NCBI GenBank assembly: GCA_021160685.1
Contig: JAGHCC010000327.1
Span: 1 to 6,778, forward strand
Direction: 5' to 3'
Origin: Desulfobulbaceae bacterium
GTDB lineage: Bacteria > Desulfobacterota > Desulfobulbia > Desulfobulbales > SURF-16
DNA: 6,778 nt
Positions 4,543 to 6,778 of this stretch are shown here, piece after piece; the stretch's first letter is position 1, and every line of letters starts with the position of its first letter. The notes under the pieces are model-generated. The model was not told the origin of the DNA, ran no database searches, and worked only from the letters and a program-made list of their open reading frames with translations. The position numbers were made by a program, and so were the translations under genes.

Positions 4543-6624
4543 GTGGCAAACAACATCTCTTTAGCTCGTTTGCGCAATATCGGAATAATGGCCCATATCG
4601 ATGCCGGAAAAACAACGACGACGGAACGAATACTGTATTATACGGGCCGGTCGCATAAAATTGGTGAGGTTCATGATGGCGCAGCTATTATGGACTGGAT
4701 GGAACAGGAACAGGAACGTGGCATTACAATTACCTTGGCGGCCACGACCTGTTTTTGGAAAAAACATCAGATTAATATCATCGATACGCCTGGTCATGTC
4801 GATTTCACAATTGAAGTCGAACGATGTTTGCGGGTCCTGGATGGTGCTGTAGCAGTTTTCTGTGCGGTTGGTGGAGTCGAACCCCAATCCGAGACAGTAT
4901 GGCGTCAGGCAGATAAGTACTCCATTCCGCGAATTGCTTTTGTCAACAAGATGGACCGGATCGGTGCTGATTTTGAGCGCTGTGTTGAAATGCTGGATGA
5001 ACGGTTTGGGGCAAATGCTCTGCCGATTCAATTACCGGTAGGAAGCGAAGACGATTTCCGCGGCATCATTGATCTCATTTCCGGAAAAATGTTGATCTTT
5101 GATGAAGAATCCCAGGGATCGCATGTTATCGAAGAGACGATCCCGGTAGACCTTCTAGAAACATTCACGGCTGCACGTATGACCCTTATCGAGAAGCTGG
5201 CCGACTTCGATGAAGGGGTCATGGAAAAATATCTCGAAGAACAAGAAATTTCTGTTGAAGAAATTCAGCAAGCCATTCGCAGAGCCACGCTGAATCTTGA
5301 ACTTGTACCCGTTTTATGCGGCAGTGCGTTTAAGAATAAAGGCGTCCAGCCTCTGCTTGACGCGGTAATATCATATTTGCCGTCGCCAACGGATATTCCC
5401 CCAGTTGAGGGTGTCAACAGTAATGGCGATATTGAGCAGAGGAAGACCGGGGCCAAGGAGAAACTTTGCGCACTGGTTTTCAAGCTGATGACGGATCCCT
5501 TTGTTGGCAACCTTGCTTTTGTCCGGGTGTATTCCGGCGTATTAAAAACCGGCGAGAAGGTGTTTAATCCTCTGAAACACAAGCAGGAAAAGATCGGCCG
5601 AATTGTCAGGATGCACTCAAATAAACGTGAAGAGGTTCAGCAGATCGGGCCCGGTGACATAGGTGCTGTTGTAGGTCTACGCTTTACAAGTACCGGTGAA
5701 ACTCTTTGCGCCCCGGGTGACACGATTGTGCTTGAAAAGATAGAATTCCCGGATCCGGTTATCAGTATCGCCATCGAGCCTAAAAGCATGGCGGATGAAG
5801 AAAAATTAAATGATTCGCTGAGAAAAATCACCCTTGAAGATCCCTCATTCAAGGTAAACACAGATACTGATACCGGACAGCGAATCATTTCCGGTATGGG
5901 AGAGCTCCATCTAGACATTATTGTTGACCGGCTTCTTCGTGAGTTTAAAGTCGGAGCCAATGTCGGTAAGCCGCAAGTGGCTTATAAAGAATCGATCAGC
6001 AGAATCGGTCGCGGAGAGGGTGAGTTTGTTCAACAGGCGGCAGGTGGTCAGTATGGTCATGTCTGGCTGGAGATTGAGCCCCTTGAACGCGGGGCAGGAT
6101 TTGAGTTTGAAAGCGTTATTGAAGAAGAAATGATTCCCGCCGACTTTGTTTCGGCGGTTCGCAAGGGTGTTGAAGGATGCCTTGATGGAGGCGCACTCAT
6201 TGGCTATCCTGTGATGGATGTCAAGGCTACTTTGGTTGATGGTTCTTATCACGAGGATGATTCCACTGAACTTGCCTTTGGAGTTGCGGCTTCAATGGCT
6301 TTTCGCCAGGCCCTGATCGATTCCCGACCTGTTCTGCTTGAACCGGTCATGGATCTAGAGGTTATATCACCGGATGAGTATATGGGTGATGTAATCTCCG
6401 ACCTCAATAGTAAACGGGCTCGCATTATCGGCATGGAGAGTCGAGAAAATTCAATCCAGGTCATTAAGGCACGGGTTCCGTTGGCGGAAATGTTTGGTTA
6501 CTCAACTGCTTTGCGCTCTGCTACACAGGGCAGAGCCAGTTTTAGTATGCAGTTTGCTGCCTACGATAAAGTGCCAAAAAAACAAGCAGAACAAATCGTA
6601 CTCAAGGTTAAAGGCCTGATTTAG
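4543..6624 (+). CDS. fusA: Elongation factor G
   Basis: EF-G is the cytoplasmic GTPase that drives tRNA and mRNA translocation and, with ribosome recycling factor, splits spent ribosomes. The product is 693 residues, a normal length. Domain I carries G1 AHIDAGKT (17-24), switch I with RGITIT (59-64), G3 DTPGH (81-85, with catalytic-type H85), G4 NKMD (135-138) and G5 CGSAFKN (259-265). Domain II spans about 305-400. Domain III follows, with SGMGELHLDI (450-459). Domain IV (about 481-603) has GGQYGHV (501-507) and the tip-region loop DGSYHEDDS (566-574). Domain V ends near EMFGYSTALRSATQGRASF (649-667). It starts with GTG, unlike its ATG neighbours, and the choice is supported by the ribosome binding site and the conserved RNIGIMAHID. 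Leu65 replaces the Ser usually seen after RGITIT. The gene is probably co-transcribed with tuf, 27 bases downstream. All motifs are intact, so this looks like the main EF-G rather than a diverged paralogue. Confidence 0.98.
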   Translation: MANNISLARLRNIGIMAHIDAGKTTTTERILYYTGRSHKIGEVHDGAAIMDWMEQEQERGITITLAATTCFWKKHQINIIDTPGHVDFTIEVERCLRVLDGAVAVFCAVGGVEPQSETVWRQADKYSIPRIAFVNKMDRIGADFERCVEMLDERFGANALPIQLPVGSEDDFRGIIDLISGKMLIFDEESQGSHVIEETIPVDLLETFTAARMTLIEKLADFDEGVMEKYLEEQEISVEEIQQAIRRATLNLELVPVLCGSAFKNKGVQPLLDAVISYLPSPTDIPPVEGVNSNGDIEQRKTGAKEKLCALVFKLMTDPFVGNLAFVRVYSGVLKTGEKVFNPLKHKQEKIGRIVRMHSNKREEVQQIGPGDIGAVVGLRFTSTGETLCAPGDTIVLEKIEFPDPVISIAIEPKSMADEEKLNDSLRKITLEDPSFKVNTDTDTGQRIISGMGELHLDIIVDRLLREFKVGANVGKPQVAYKESISRIGRGEGEFVQQAAGGQYGHVWLEIEPLERGAGFEFESVIEEEMIPADFVSAVRKGVEGCLDGGALIGYPVMDVKATLVDGSYHEDDSTELAFGVAASMAFRQALIDSRPVLLEPVMDLEVISPDEYMGDVISDLNSKRARIIGMESRENSIQVIKARVPLAEMFGYSTALRSATQGRASFSMQFAAYDKVPKKQAEQIVLKVKGLI

Positions 6625-6651
6625 AAAGTAGAATCGAAGAGAGGAAATATC

Positions 6652-6778
6652 ATGGCAAAGGAAAAATTTGAAAGGACAAAACCCCACGTCAATATCGGCA
6701 CAATTGGACATATTGATCATGGCAAGACGACCCTGACCGCAGCAATTACCCAGGTTCTGGCCACCAAGGGCTATGCGC
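6652..6778 (+). CDS. tuf: Elongation factor Tu, 3'-truncated
   Basis: EF-Tu is the GTPase that carries aminoacyl-tRNA to the ribosomal A site. Only the first 42 codons are in the window. They read MAKEKFERTKPHVNIGTIGH and then the P-loop GHIDHGKT (19-26) followed by TLTAAIT, which is diagnostic for EF-Tu. Ile replaces the more common Val in GHVDHGKT, a frequent natural variant. The ATG at 6652 is preceded by GAGGA (6641-6645) with suitable spacing and lies 27 bases after the fusA stop, so the two are almost certainly co-transcribed. This is the str-operon tuf copy; many Gram-negative bacteria have a second copy elsewhere, which cannot be judged here. The gene is open to the right edge with no sign of disruption. 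Confidence 0.98.
   Translation, partial: MAKEKFERTKPHVNIGTIGHIDHGKTTLTAAITQVLATKGYA

Noticed and set aside
4476..4658. A 60-codon + frame overlapping the fusA start
   Set aside because: It is in a different frame from fusA and overlaps its conserved N-terminus. Its product resembles nothing, and the true start is the GTG at 4543.
4561..5031. 156-codon - strand frame inside fusA, the longest antisense frame
   Set aside because: It is the reverse complement of the conserved EF-G GTPase domain, with no ribosome binding site or recognisable motif.

Overview
The window is a housekeeping locus in the classic bacterial order rpoC - rpsL - rpsG - fusA - tuf, all on the + strand. It carries the 3' end of the rpoBC transcription genes followed by the str (streptomycin) operon of translation genes. 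rpoC is cut off at its 5' end by the left window edge. tuf is cut off after 42 codons by the right edge. The three genes between them are complete.

Organism: the proteins are clearly bacterial. RpoC carries the long SI3 insertion inside its trigger loop, a feature of Proteobacteria and other Gram-negative lineages and absent from Firmicutes and Actinobacteria. Base composition is intermediate. The RpoC tail is short and lacks the long E. coli extension. EF-G has 693 residues without E. coli-type insertions, S7 ends in the 157-residue AFAHYRW form, and EF-Tu reads GHIDHGKT. Together these suggest Desulfobacterota (the former Deltaproteobacteria). This placement is an inference from memory of family sequences and was not searched.

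Layout: rpoC fills 1-3109. Positions 3110-3484 (375 bases) hold no convincing gene. They contain a long imperfect hairpin (3205-3281), a second hairpin whose loop is perfectly complementary over 9 bases to the loop of the first, and a good sigma70-type promoter (TTGACA, 17-base spacer, TAAATT) before rpsL. rpsL (3485-3856) and rpsG (3891-4364) are only 34 bases apart. A second non-coding gap (4365-4542, 178 bases) holds another TTGACA promoter overlapped by a dyad, then a second hairpin in the fusA leader. fusA (4543-6624, GTG start) is followed after 27 bases by tuf.

How the genes work together: RpoC is the catalytic beta' subunit of RNA polymerase. S12 and S7 are 30S proteins at the decoding centre and the head/E-site. 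EF-G drives translocation and EF-Tu delivers aminoacyl-tRNA. The coding content is ordinary. The parts worth a second look are the two intergenic regions, which suggest that rpsL-rpsG and fusA-tuf can be transcribed from separate promoters and that their leaders are structured. I saw no mobile element, CRISPR array, tRNA, rRNA or defence system.
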